59,250 nucleotides of DNA from assembly GCA_026014565.1 (NCBI GenBank), contig JAOZIB010000010.1:1-59250 (forward strand). The letters are read 5' to 3'. The notes under the pieces are model-generated. The model saw nothing but the letters and a program-made list of their open reading frames with translations. It was not told the DNA's origin and did not search any database. The first letter of the stretch is position 1. Each line of letters begins with the position of its first letter. This document shows positions 1 to 8,298 of the stretch, piece by piece. Position numbers and translations under genes: made by a program. The DNA comes from Candidatus Bathyarchaeum sp. GTDB lineage: Archaea > Thermoproteota > Bathyarchaeia > Bathyarchaeales > Bathyarchaeaceae.

Positions 1-66
1 AATCCGGTTTAACTTAACCAAGGGAGTGTTTCCGATCAGTTCCAGAACAGAATTTTTAACATCCAT
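1..66 (-). CDS. Cysteine synthase / cystathionine beta-synthase family, N-terminal fragment (runs off left edge)
   Basis: The reverse strand begins with ATG at 66 and reads 22 codons to the window edge, including ELIGNTPLVKLNRI. That string is the hallmark N-terminus of PLP-dependent beta-substituting enzymes such as CysK, CBS and related synthases. The lysine that binds PLP lies outside the window, so the exact substrate cannot be judged. GGTG lies just before the start codon and is a weak Shine-Dalgarno site. The gene follows the FAD oxidoreductase on the same strand after 54 bases and could be cotranscribed with it. Confidence 0.85.
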   Translation of the reverse strand, partial: MDVKNSVLELIGNTPLVKLNRI

Positions 67-120
67 GTTTTGCACCTAAAACAAAATAGAATATAACGCC
101 GTTATAATATTTTTGTTGTC

Positions 121-1398
121 TCATCCTAACTGCTCTTTTATCGCTTGCACACAATTCAAAGCAGCAAAACTAGACGACTCCATACTAGAAGCTGAAGACT
201 CAACAGCATTAACATAAACTAGCCTATCGTCCAAAAACATGTTCGGAAGCTTTTCTGTCGGCTTAAAAACAGGATACGCAGCAGCCCAACTATGATCCAG
301 AACAGTTTCTCCATTTTTGAAAAGCTCATCCACAAACCCCCCATCAAGAGGCTCTGTAGAAGTAACTGTAACCCAAGACTCACCCCTTTTTGTTGAATCG
401 TTTATGGAAAAACGAGTCAGAGGATCTGCTTCTTGAGACGTAAGCACAATAGACGGCAACTTCGCAGAATCCAAATTAAAAAATCTAGGATTAACTTGGC
501 CTTTCATTAACTTGACATAAATCCTCTGATACTCACGAACCGGCATTTCTGGAACTGTCAGGCCATCAAAAGAAATCTTTGCAACTTCCAAAGGAGCAGC
601 GACAATCACAGCATCAAAAATTGAATCCCTTTCTCCTGTATGAACCCGAAAAGAACCATCAGACCGTTTCTCTACAGCAGTTACTTTGCTGTTTAACTCA
701 ACAGCAGAATCTGACGCCTCAAGAAGTTTTTTTGGAAAAACATCATTGCCGTCTTTGATGTTATACATGGCTTGACTGTAAACTCCCAACAAGGCAATCA
801 AGCCTGCAAACCCCCCAAGCTCAGCATTCTGAGAATAAATTATCCGCGTGATAGGCGTGATTAATTCATCAATAAAACTTGAGTCGATACCCTTTTTCTC
901 AAGAATCTTATCAAACCGATTTTGATAATACTTGTCAAGACCAACCCTTTTGAAAATCTCCCAAAACTCTGCGGGACTTTTTTGTTGCTCTTTGTAAAGC
1001 TTTTTTATGTTTCTTTCAGACTTTTTCAGATCATAAAGCAATTTTGGAACGGCCAACTTGTAATTGTTCACCAAAGCCAGCATCTTGTAAAACAGGGATT
1101 GACCCGACTGAAAAATAACCTCGGTTCCGTTCCAAACCGCCAAACCTTTTACGTCTTCTAGTTTTTTGGTTTCAAGACCCAATTTTTCAATAAGAACCGA
1201 CACAATGGGGTTGCTGAAATTAAAAAACTCTGCACCCAGCTCTTTTTGAATTCCATTGCCTCGATAGGTCATGACTCGTCCACTTATTCTGTTGTCCGCT
1301 TCATATACCGTGATCTTTGGGTCTGAAAGATAATTGCGCGTAAAATATGCTGCAGAACAACCACCAACTCCTGTCCCAATAACCGCTACATTGACCAT
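121..1398 (-). CDS. FAD-dependent amine-oxidase / prenylcysteine-oxidase-like protein
   Basis: About 425 residues. The N-terminus has a Rossmann dinucleotide motif (VAVIGTGVGGCSAAY) followed about 20 residues later by an acidic strand end and the GRV segment (YEADNRISGRVMT), the FAD-binding pattern of the amine oxidase / phytoene desaturase / prenylcysteine oxidase group. The C-terminal part, with a YVNAVESSASSMESS stretch before the last helix, fits the second FAD contact of the family. Family members oxidise amines, polyenes or thioethers; nothing here fixes the substrate. I chose ATG at 1398, which starts directly at the nucleotide-binding strand. An ATG at 1446 would add 16 residues unlike the family. 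Neither start has a good Shine-Dalgarno site. Confidence 0.75.
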   Translation of the reverse strand: MVNVAVIGTGVGGCSAAYFTRNYLSDPKITVYEADNRISGRVMTYRGNGIQKELGAEFFNFSNPIVSVLIEKLGLETKKLEDVKGLAVWNGTEVIFQSGQSLFYKMLALVNNYKLAVPKLLYDLKKSERNIKKLYKEQQKSPAEFWEIFKRVGLDKYYQNRFDKILEKKGIDSSFIDELITPITRIIYSQNAELGGFAGLIALLGVYSQAMYNIKDGNDVFPKKLLEASDSAVELNSKVTAVEKRSDGSFRVHTGERDSIFDAVIVAAPLEVAKISFDGLTVPEMPVREYQRIYVKLMKGQVNPRFFNLDSAKLPSIVLTSQEADPLTRFSINDSTKRGESWVTVTSTEPLDGGFVDELFKNGETVLDHSWAAAYPVFKPTEKLPNMFLDDRLVYVNAVESSASSMESSSFAALNCVQAIKEQLG

Positions 1399-1497
1399 CT
1401 TTAGTTCAAACAAATACTCATGCTTTGACCAAAATAAGTTTAACATAAAAAACTAAAAATCAGTTAAACTAGAGGTTGCTATCAACTAGAGCATAAC

Positions 1498-1623
1498 TTA
1501 ACTGAATAATTCTTCGGTGTTAACAGTTATTGTTTCGATGATGATTCTGTGAAGTATTTTGAGGTCGTGCCTAAAACCTAGTTTCTTTTTGCCTAGGAGT
1601 TTTCTCTGTTCTAGAATGCAGTT
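1498..1623 (-). pseudogene. Possible short coding remnant
   Basis: Between the flanking genes a 41-codon open stretch on the reverse strand ends in TAA and reads as an amphipathic, Lys/Ile/Leu-rich C-terminus (KLGFRHDLKILHRIII, then ETITVNTEELFS). It has no start codon and opens directly after TAG. It looks like the tail of a lost gene, but composition is the only support. I cannot name a family. The rest of the 1447-1802 gap is AT-rich, with one hairpin at 1759. Confidence 0.25.
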
Positions 1624-1758
1624 CTATATTTGGTAGCAAAAAAATACATTTGCTGTTTTTCTTAAAACAACAATCAAAAAGTAAGGAAATCGAAAACAAA
1701 AAACAAGGAAACTTGCTCAGGAAATCCTCATTTAATATGGTATTTGATTGTTGGAACC

Positions 1759-1780
1759 GTTCTGAAATCCCTTTCAGAAC
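1759..1780 (-). terminator. Perfect 9-bp hairpin downstream of the secreted-protein gene
   Basis: GTTCTGAAA-TCCC-TTTCAGAAC is a perfect inverted repeat with a 4-base loop. It begins 22 bases past the stop codon of the reverse-strand gene at 1803-2261, where an mRNA 3' stem would sit. There is no long T tract after it on the reverse strand, so 3'-end processing or stabilisation is as likely as termination. Confidence 0.4.
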
Positions 1781-1802
1781 TTATGTACGGACTGTAGTTT
1801 GT

Positions 1803-2261
1803 TTATTTTGATTTTTTGAAAATGACAACTATTCCAACAACAATTACTGCTATTACTGCAAATGCTACAATTAGTATTTGAGTCCCGTCAAGGCCCGCGA
1901 TTGTTAAGGTTTTTATGTCGTAGCTTACGTTTACTGTTCGTGAACCTAACCCCACGTTCGTAAAAACTAGTGTATAAGCACCGTCTTGGTCTGCCGTGAA
2001 GTCAAATTCTGTTCCTTCAGAAACGCTCCCTATGTTTATGATCTCTGTTCCATTGGGTGCTTTTACAGAAAAACGAATGTTATCCGCAAGACCACCTGAA
2101 ACAGACAATGAACCAGAAAATTGTTGACCGTTATTTAGGTTATGGGTTCGAGTTTCTTCGCTAAGAGCGTCTACTGTTATTGTTTCAACTTCAGCAGCAT
2201 AAACTACGCTAACACAAAGCAGTAAAACACAAAGAAATACTAAACCATTTTTTTTGTTCAT
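1803..2261 (-). CDS. Secreted, membrane-anchored GOLD-like domain protein
   Basis: 152 residues. A Lys-rich start and hydrophobic segment (residues 5-22, ending AEVE) form a signal peptide. Residues about 30-115 are a beta-rich domain whose end (FTADQDGAYTLVFTNVG) resembles the GOLD/emp24 sandwich common in archaeal exported proteins. Residues 125-148 are a C-terminal transmembrane helix followed by KKSK, leaving the domain outside the cell. GGGGT lies 7 bases before the ATG. It stands alone between an MFS gene and a hairpin. The GOLD assignment is by pattern only; the ligand is unknown. Confidence 0.6.
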   Translation of the reverse strand: MNKKNGLVFLCVLLLCVSVVYAAEVETITVDALSEETRTHNLNNGQQFSGSLSVSGGLADNIRFSVKAPNGTEIINIGSVSEGTEFDFTADQDGAYTLVFTNVGLGSRTVNVSYDIKTLTIAGLDGTQILIVAFAVIAVIVVGIVVIFKKSK

Positions 2262-2309
2262 TCTTTTACCCCTTAAACCTAGGCTTCAATAGTTGATAAG
2301 AGTTGCGTG

Positions 2310-3509
2310 CTAATCAAAGGTTTTGTTTTTTGTTAAAAATAGTATCAATACAAGGAACAACGCCGAAGTTAAAGGCAGTAATTGTGGTGGCAAGTATTCA
2401 ATAATGAAACCTCCAGCGATGGGGGTGATGATTTGGGCGATGCTTGTTAAGGAATTGTTTACTCCTAGTATCGTTGCGGTTTCTTTTTGGGTAACGCTGT
2501 TTGTGAGGCTACTGATGAATATGGGTCGGCTGACTCCGCTTCCGTAGGCTAGAAACACCAAGGGCACAAATACAAACAAGTATTCTGACGAAAAGGCAAG
2601 GGTTACCATGGCCACGGTCATGGATATTATTCCAGTTAGTAGGGTGCGGTGTTCGCCGAAAGCGTGGAGTATGCGAGAAATAAAGGCGGTTTGGATTAGC
2701 ACCCGGAGTATTCCGATCCATGCCATGTAGAAGCTTACTTGGTCGGCGGTGACGTTAAACTGTTTTTGCGCCAGCAACGGCAAGTTTGAAGTGAACAAGA
2801 AGAAGGCGATGCTGTAAAAGAAAAACATTGACAAGTAGTTTCGCACTTTTGGAGTTTTGACAAACTTTTTAACTTCGGCAACAGGAATTACGTCATCAAA
2901 GCTAAGAGAGATTTTTTCGGTTTTTTTGGTTATAGTCTCAGGTAAAAAGAAAATAACTAAAACAAGGGAAATCAAAGTTATTCCTGCAGCAAAAAACATG
3001 GGCACAGAAAAATTAATTGTAGAAAGCACACCACCAATTACTGGCCCAAAGATGAGGCCTGCTCCAAAGACTCCACTGGAGTATCCGTAGACTCGGGTTC
3101 TGTGTTTGGGTTCGGTTATGTCGCTTATGTATGCTTGGCTGACGGTCATGTTGCTTCCTAGTAGGCCATCGATTAGTCGAGAAATGATTAACAAAAGTGC
3201 TGTTGTGGCAAATCCAAGGGTCATGAAACCTGCAAAGGTGCTGAATTGGCTTAGTATGAACATAGGTTTACGTCCAAAGTGGTCACTTAGTTTTCCAGTG
3301 ATTGGGCTTGCGAACAGTTGACAAAAACTGAACACGCTAGTAATCAACCCAATTTGCACATAAGTTAAACCAAGTTCTAAGCCCAGATACGGAATCAAGG
3401 GCAGAACGCTACTAAAACCCATTACTTCGGTGAACATTATCAAAAAAATGATGTAGAGGCGTTTGTCAAACACGAAATCGTTTGCTTCTGGGTTTTTGCT
3501 TTTTTTCAT
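2310..3509 (-). CDS. MFS transporter, DHA1 drug-efflux type
   Basis: 399 residues with twelve hydrophobic segments in two halves. The loop between helices 2 and 3 carries GKLSDHFGRKPMF, the MFS motif A (G-X3-D-X2-GRR/K), and helix 5 has GPVIGGVL, the motif C of drug/H+ antiporters. Such proteins export small hydrophobic compounds using the proton gradient; the substrate cannot be read from sequence. The start is ATG at 3509 with GAGG 8 bases upstream; a TTG one codon earlier is less likely. It is a single-gene unit with the nitroreductase divergent to it. Confidence 0.85.
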   Translation of the reverse strand: MKKSKNPEANDFVFDKRLYIIFLIMFTEVMGFSSVLPLIPYLGLELGLTYVQIGLITSVFSFCQLFASPITGKLSDHFGRKPMFILSQFSTFAGFMTLGFATTALLLIISRLIDGLLGSNMTVSQAYISDITEPKHRTRVYGYSSGVFGAGLIFGPVIGGVLSTINFSVPMFFAAGITLISLVLVIFFLPETITKKTEKISLSFDDVIPVAEVKKFVKTPKVRNYLSMFFFYSIAFFLFTSNLPLLAQKQFNVTADQVSFYMAWIGILRVLIQTAFISRILHAFGEHRTLLTGIISMTVAMVTLAFSSEYLFVFVPLVFLAYGSGVSRPIFISSLTNSVTQKETATILGVNNSLTSIAQIITPIAGGFIIEYLPPQLLPLTSALFLVLILFLTKNKTFD

Positions 3510-3656
3510 CAAAATGGCCTCTACGCTTTAATTATTTTACAAAGTTAACAGTTAAGGCTTTGCTACGTGCATTGATTTGCCTATAAAGTTTGCTTTTGGA
3601 GATTTGAAGGTATAAGAAAAAATACCACAAAGTGAATAGAACTGTAGTTGAGTTTT

Positions 3657-4151
3657 ATGTCTATGATTGAAGTAATTTCCAGTCGTCGAAGCATCAGAAA
3701 ATATGAAAACAAAGAAATCCCAAAACAAGTTTTAGACCAAATCCTAGAAGCCGGCCGACAATCCCCTTCTGCCATGAACAAGCAGCCCTACCGTTTTGTT
3801 GTCGTAACCAAATCTGAACTCAAAAAAGAAATGAAAGCAATCTTTAGTCGTTTTCTTGACAACGCTCCAGTAGTAATAGTTGGATGTGCAAACGTAAAAG
3901 CCCGAATAACAGGGAAATGGGCTGAAATCGACACAACAATCGCTTTACAAAACATGTTACTTGCAGCTTGGAGTTTAGGAGTGGGAACATGCTGGATCGG
4001 AAGTTTTAATGAACAAAAAACCAAAAAAGCTCTTAACGTTCCAGAAGAATGGAAAGTAGTTGGAATGCTAACTTTAGGATATCCCGCCGAATCCCCCAAC
4101 GAAAGAAAAAAGAAATCCACAGAAGAACTGTTTGGAAACAATCAGTTCTAA
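3657..4151 (+). CDS. Nitroreductase-family flavoprotein
   Basis: 164 residues, in the short range of the family. The N-terminus (EVISSRRSIRKYENKEIP) has the Arg pair that contacts the FMN phosphate, followed by AGRQSPSAMNKQPYRFVVV, a classic FMN-contact segment. The C-terminal half has LGVGTCWIGSF and MLTLGYPAE, the other FMN-binding block. Members are homodimeric FMN enzymes reducing nitro compounds, quinones or other acceptors with NAD(P)H. ATG codons at 3657 and 3663 and a TTG at 3648 are in frame; none has a strong ribosome site. Confidence 0.88.
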   Translation: MSMIEVISSRRSIRKYENKEIPKQVLDQILEAGRQSPSAMNKQPYRFVVVTKSELKKEMKAIFSRFLDNAPVVIVGCANVKARITGKWAEIDTTIALQNMLLAAWSLGVGTCWIGSFNEQKTKKALNVPEEWKVVGMLTLGYPAESPNERKKKSTEELFGNNQF

Positions 4152-4167
4152 CAATTTTTTTTAATCC

Positions 4168-4359
4168 CTATTTGGAAGGCTTAAGGGTTATTGTTAAGGT
4201 GTTTATGTTTTGTTCTACGTTTGCTTCTAGGTCTTCGTCAAGGAAGGCTTCTAGCACTTCGTGGTACTGTTTGGGTATGGTCAAGGAATAAACTGGATAT
4301 TTGTATTCTGCTTTGCCGTAGTAGCGTTTTTTCACTAGACGTTTTTGTATTTTTACCAT
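4168..4359 (-). CDS. Small basic protein of unknown function
   Basis: 63 residues starting MVKIQKRLVKKRYYGKAEY and ending in TLTITLKPSK. The sequence alternates strand-like stretches (YPVYSLTIP) with an acidic helix (EVLEAFLDEDLEANVEQN). This is the style of small archaeal beta-strand proteins with AbrB-like or translation-linked roles, but I do not recognise the family. The open frame continues upstream to 4566, but that part is Cys/Phe-rich and overlaps a divergent coding region, so the start is put at the ATG at 4359. Confidence 0.55.
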   Translation of the reverse strand: MVKIQKRLVKKRYYGKAEYKYPVYSLTIPKQYHEVLEAFLDEDLEANVEQNINTLTITLKPSK

Positions 4360-4426
4360 AACCCAACAGTTCTGCAGATTTTGGCTAAAAGGGCTTCTTT
4401 GCAACAAACAAAAGAATTCCCCTGAG

Positions 4427-4864
4427 ATGACTGAAAATAATACAACAAACGCCAAACATGCCGTCAAGAAATACTGTGTTAAAGTTCCTGATTTCTTCTT
4501 CCATCGTTTTTTGGGCCCCATGCTGTTTTGGTGCTTAAATGTTGCAAAAAGCACGCCATCAAACAACTATACGGGGACCATTTGTAGCCTCAAATTATTT
4601 GATGGAAGTGTGAACTGGATAAAGCATTTGGAAAACGAAAACGGACCTTTTGCCAACCACAGGTGGAGCGACGGCGCTTATTTAACATACAACGAAGAGA
4701 ACGACAAACTATTTTTGGCTAAAAACTATGATCTTTGGATTTTTAGCGCAAAAACAGAGGACTTAATTCAAACAAAACACTTTAACGATTACATTTCACC
4801 ACTGGTCAACTCAGAAAATGACATTTTCGTGGTAGCAGACCTTCAACTATTAGCATATGATTAG
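4427..4864 (+). CDS. Partial beta-propeller-like protein (possible remnant)
   Basis: 145 codons. From residue 50 on, the sequence has the rhythm of PQQ/quinoprotein-type propeller blades: SLKLFDGSVNWIKHL, then LTYNEENDKLFLAKN, then DLWIFSAKTEDLIQ, then IFVVADLQLLAYD. Only about two blades are present, while a working propeller needs six to eight, so this is probably the end of a larger gene fused to unrelated codons, or a remnant. Residues 1-50 look non-domain-like and lack a signal peptide. It is divergent from the small gene at 4168-4359. Confidence 0.45.
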   Translation: MTENNTTNAKHAVKKYCVKVPDFFFHRFLGPMLFWCLNVAKSTPSNNYTGTICSLKLFDGSVNWIKHLENENGPFANHRWSDGAYLTYNEENDKLFLAKNYDLWIFSAKTEDLIQTKHFNDYISPLVNSENDIFVVADLQLLAYD

Positions 4865-4935
4865 AATTAAATTATTAGGGATTTCGTTTTGTTATTGTAT
4901 TTTGGGCTAGAACCAACAAAAGCACTGACCATTTT

Positions 4936-5340
4936 TTAGATTGTTTCTTCGTTGAAGTCTCTTGTATCTAGAATTACGTCACCCATCATAAACCAAGCTA
5001 CTGTGGGTTTGTCTATGGGCATTTGGTGCCATTGGTGGACTGTTTTGGACTCTCCGACTTTGACTGTACCTATGTTAAGGGTCCAGTTGTGGTAGACTTC
5101 ATTGTAGTAAGGTTCGTCTGGTTCTAATCCATAGTATTGGTCTTCAAAAGCAATCCTTAAATTTTCAACATCATTGATTCCAAAATTCAAAACTGTTACA
5201 ACATAATTGGAATACCAAAAAAACCCCCGCAAAGGCGGAAAACCAGTCTCATTTGATGTGAAAACTGTAATCTTTACCCTGTTTGTAGTGTTAATTAGTT
5301 GCTGTTCTAGTTCAGTTATTTGAGTTTCAAGCTCATTTGC
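4936..5340 (-). pseudogene. Coiled-coil / extracellular beta-domain protein, disrupted at its 5' end
   Basis: From 5340 down to the TAA at 4936 there is a clean frame: a short coiled coil (ANELETQITELEQQLINTTN), a strand block (RVKITVFTSNETGFPP), then YWYSN-like FWYSNYVVTVLNFGIND and a conserved-looking C-terminal domain ending DVILDTRDFNEETI. There is no ATG; the first codon follows a TGA at 5341-5343. Upstream of that TGA the same frame stays open for 30 more codons (LQALQDLLYQLNPFFTQSWER). Related archaeal proteins of this style start with a signal anchor and a longer coiled coil. The likeliest reading is a gene that has lost its start and carries a nonsense codon. A TTG at 5232 could start a 98-residue remnant. 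Confidence 0.5.
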
Positions 5341-5413
5341 TCACCTCTCCCACGATTGGGTAAAAAATGGATTGAGTTGATATAACAAATCTTGTAATGC
5401 TTGCAGGTTTTGG

Positions 5414-5737
5414 TTACTGTTTTGACAGTTTTGTTACTGCTTCTCCGACCATGAACAGCCCGATTAGGATTATTATGGTTGGGAACAGTTCAAGTTTGTA
5501 TCCGAGGATTCCGGTGATTCCCATGGCAAGAGCCACCAAACCAATAAATAAACTGAATTTGCTCAGTCTAGTTTTGTTAAGCACCCGCGCTCAATTAAGG
5601 CCAATCAGGATAAGACCAACCCCCAAGGAAATGAAGGGTCCCGTTTCTATGCCTGTTTCTCCTTCTATAATCCAGCCGACACCCAATAAAACTACAAAAA
5701 GACCCCACGCCAAACCATCAAACGCCTTGCTGTCCAA
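5414..5737 (-). pseudogene. Small four-helix membrane protein interrupted by one in-frame TGA
   Basis: TTG at 5737, with GAGGG 9 bases before it, opens a frame reading DSKAFDGLAWGLFVVLLGVG, ending this half in SLGVGLILIGLN. An in-frame TGA follows at 5591-5593, and the frame continues without shift as ARVLNKTRLSKFS, then LFIGLVALAMGITGILGY and a last hydrophobic helix to TAA at 5414. The two halves form one coherent 107-residue membrane protein (about four helices, short cytoplasmic LN-x-ARVLN loop). A single G-to-A change from TGG (Trp) would explain the stop. Each half is under 60 residues, so simple ORF callers miss the gene. Confidence 0.6.
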
Positions 5738-5844
5738 CTATTTTCCCTCATAACAACTAGAATTAGATAGTTTCAAATCAATTTTAATATTTTTGATGAT
5801 GATCCAAACTAGACTTTTCTCTCAACAAGTTTAGTTAAACCAGT

Positions 5845-6630
5845 CTAGACATATTTTTTGAATATATCGTGGTATTTTTGTATGGTTTTTCGGGGGTTAT
5901 CCGCGTACAAAACTGCTCGTCCCAGACTAATTAAGGGGTTTTTGACGTGGCGGATGTTGTTTGCTGTTCCCCCTTGGGGTCCAATTCCTTGAAGCAAAAA
6001 CACCGCCTTATCGCCCACGGTTTCTTGGATTTGTTTAACGTACTCGGGCTTAACAAAACAGGTCAAACCCACCACACAACCATCTGCTTGGGTTTCTTTG
6101 ATGGTTTGGGCGGTGTGCAAAAAGTAAGGTTTGCCGTTTACTGTGGTGTTAACCATTAGTTTTTCGGCTTCCGGATTAGACATTAAAGTTAGAACAATTA
6201 CTCCGAGATCTTTTTCGTGGGCTTTTTCCACAGTCATCTGAGTATTGCCCGCAAAGGGCGAAAATGTGAAGGCGTCAAAGCCCATTTTTTCTATCCAATA
6301 CAAAGCGGATCCGTTGGTTGCGCCGATATCTGTTAGTTTATGGTCCAGAATGGAAATCATGCCGTGTTCGTGGATTTTTTTGGTTAGGGTTTGAAGTATC
6401 CCAGTGTGACCCAAATAGTATTGGGTGTTAGGTTTCACACAACAGCAGTAATCGCTGACTTGCTCGATGATGTCTAACGAAAAATCCAGCAGAGCCTGTT
6501 GGTCTTCTTTGTTTGCGTAGCTTTCTGGGATTGTGTTGCTGCTTCTTTGATTAGGCAACGCAGGGTCAAGATTAAGATTAATAAAACTGCGTTTCTGTTT
6601 GGTCGCCTGTAAATACTTCTCGTAAAACAT
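5845..6630 (-). CDS. pyrF: Orotidine 5'-phosphate decarboxylase, long (type 2) form
   Basis: 261 residues. The enzyme decarboxylates OMP to UMP, the last step of de novo pyrimidine synthesis. Visible marks are the first strand LNLDPALP, VKPNTQYYLG, and the catalytic D-x-K-x-x-D-I motif in ISILDHKLTDIGATN. Late motifs are LLQGIGPQGG and PLISLGRAVLYADNPR, which bind the phosphate. The length and NLDP/KPN style fit the type 2 group rather than the 210-residue archaeal form. AAGGG lies before the ATG. No other pyr gene is in the window. Confidence 0.92.
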   Translation of the reverse strand: MFYEKYLQATKQKRSFINLNLDPALPNQRSSNTIPESYANKEDQQALLDFSLDIIEQVSDYCCCVKPNTQYYLGHTGILQTLTKKIHEHGMISILDHKLTDIGATNGSALYWIEKMGFDAFTFSPFAGNTQMTVEKAHEKDLGVIVLTLMSNPEAEKLMVNTTVNGKPYFLHTAQTIKETQADGCVVGLTCFVKPEYVKQIQETVGDKAVFLLQGIGPQGGTANNIRHVKNPLISLGRAVLYADNPRKTIQKYHDIFKKYV

Positions 6631-6669
6631 TCTGGTAACCCTTGCATGTATTGTGCAAACTTTTGATTA

Positions 6670-8298
6670 TTAAGTAGGACGGAAAGCTTTTCCCTTAACA
6701 GCCACAACAACAAGACAAACAACCAAAAACAAAGGCAAAACGGTCCATGACGAAAATTCAGGGATTACACCAGTATCTGCTGGTGCCATGAGTGGATGAT
6801 TGTCTATGTTTGCACTATTGATTACAAAGGGCGTGTCACCGATTCCATCATTGTTTGTGTCTATTTCATTGTAGTTGCTCCAGTAATTTCCTTTAAGTCC
6901 ATTATCCCACACATTTGATTCCGAGCCCCAATACCATGGATTAGACACCTGGATTCCATCTGACACACCGTTTCCGATGAAACTGTTATGATAAAAAGTG
7001 TTGTTTTCAGCACCAGACAAGTATACAGCTACACCATTGTTTTCAAGCAATGTGTTTCCAATAATGGAATTATTGTCGCAGTCATAATTGCCGATTCCGA
7101 TAAGGTTGATGCCCGTATACTGGTTGCCTGCTATGTAGTTGTAGGATATGTTGTTGCTGTTTGAGTACAGCAGTTTTATTCCGTCCTCACTGTTTGAGGT
7201 TATGTTGTTTCTGGAAATGAGAACATATCTTCCACCACTTAAACTGACACCAATTCTGCTGTTTTTGATGTTGTTTTCTGTGATTGTGATGTTCTTGGAG
7301 CTTGAAACTGATATTCCAGTAACTATGTTTTCTGTGATGGTGAGGTTTATAGAAGATTTGAGTTCAATTCCATTCCTTTTGTTTTCTATGGTACAATTTT
7401 TTATTAGGGAATCTGTTGTGGACGCCACCAATATGCCATGGGGGCTATTAACAAGGTTCAGATTTTGAGCGACTATGTTGCTGCAGTTTACAAGACACGC
7501 ATAACCCGCGTCAGAGGGAACAATCCTGTTTTGTTGGTTAACCCAGTAATAGATTGGCTTTTTGTTTACTGTGTTTGAGGTATCAACATCATTAAAACCG
7601 TCTGAAAGGTCGTGGTATACGAGATAAAAGCTTTCATTGTTGTTATTCAACCGATTATTTCGAAACACGTTATTTGAACAGTGTTCTAAAATGATGCCGC
7701 AGTCATTGTCTGCTATTTCATTTCCAGAAATAGTGTTGTTGTATGAAAACAGGAAATGGACACCATATTCATAATTGTTGGTTATTACGTTTTCAGTGAT
7801 GTTGTTGTTTAAAAAAGATTGCATAATGACCATTATTCCATCTCTGTTGAAGGTTATGGTGTTTTGTGAAATGGTATTATAATTTGAGTTTCCCCAAACA
7901 TGAATCCCGTTTTTGTTTTCAAGAATATTGTTTCCCGAAACATTACAGTATGCAGTCCCAGAAAAATGAATGCCGCTGGTGAAATTTTTAACTTCAAGAT
8001 TCATGATTGTCACGTTTGTTCTGTTTGAAAGATTGATTCCTGTTTTGATTCCATTTCCTTGAAGAATGTAACCGGCTCCATCAACTGTAATGTCATCTTT
8101 TTCCACTACAAGAAAACCATAGATGTTATTAGTAAACGTGTAAAGATTTCCGTCACGCTGTATTTTTTCTGTCCCTTCAACTGTACCATCTGAATTAATT
8201 CGAACAGTTTGGGGGTCGGCATGCCCAATCGTGATTTCTGGCAGGGCACCTACAGCAAAAATGAGGCCACACAAAACAAGGATTGATGTTGTTTTCAA
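6670..8298 (-). CDS. Secreted NosD-type parallel beta-helix protein with PEF-like C-terminal anchor
   Basis: 542 residues. Residues 1-25 are a signal peptide. The entry segment (INSDGTVEGTEKIQRDGN) leads into a right-handed beta-helix with many turns of N-x-I-x-x-N (ISGNEIAD, ITENVITNN, ISRNNITSN), as in NosD and CASH-domain proteins. A CASH-typical tail (GNYWSNYNEIDTNNDGIGDT) precedes IPEFSSWTVLPLFLVV-VAVKGK, a PEF motif plus transmembrane helix and basic end, the layout of archaeal C-terminal sorting signals. It starts at a TTG whose TG overlaps the TGA of the upstream gene, so translation is probably coupled. Likely surface-bound glycan or carbohydrate interaction; ligand unknown. Confidence 0.82.
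   Translation of the reverse strand: MKTTSILVLCGLIFAVGALPEITIGHADPQTVRINSDGTVEGTEKIQRDGNLYTFTNNIYGFLVVEKDDITVDGAGYILQGNGIKTGINLSNRTNVTIMNLEVKNFTSGIHFSGTAYCNVSGNNILENKNGIHVWGNSNYNTISQNTITFNRDGIMVIMQSFLNNNITENVITNNYEYGVHFLFSYNNTISGNEIADNDCGIILEHCSNNVFRNNRLNNNNESFYLVYHDLSDGFNDVDTSNTVNKKPIYYWVNQQNRIVPSDAGYACLVNCSNIVAQNLNLVNSPHGILVASTTDSLIKNCTIENKRNGIELKSSINLTITENIVTGISVSSSKNITITENNIKNSRIGVSLSGGRYVLISRNNITSNSEDGIKLLYSNSNNISYNYIAGNQYTGINLIGIGNYDCDNNSIIGNTLLENNGVAVYLSGAENNTFYHNSFIGNGVSDGIQVSNPWYWGSESNVWDNGLKGNYWSNYNEIDTNNDGIGDTPFVINSANIDNHPLMAPADTGVIPEFSSWTVLPLFLVVCLVVVAVKGKAFRPT

Noticed and set aside
4936-5737. TGA recoding (tryptophan or selenocysteine) in this genome
   Set aside because: Many intact genes in the window stop at TGA with normal C-termini (for example both FeoA-FeoA and FeoA-FeoB overlaps use TGA), so nonsense mutation is simpler.
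5397-5753. 118-codon forward frame as a gene
   Set aside because: It is the shadow of the reverse-strand membrane protein interrupted by TGA.
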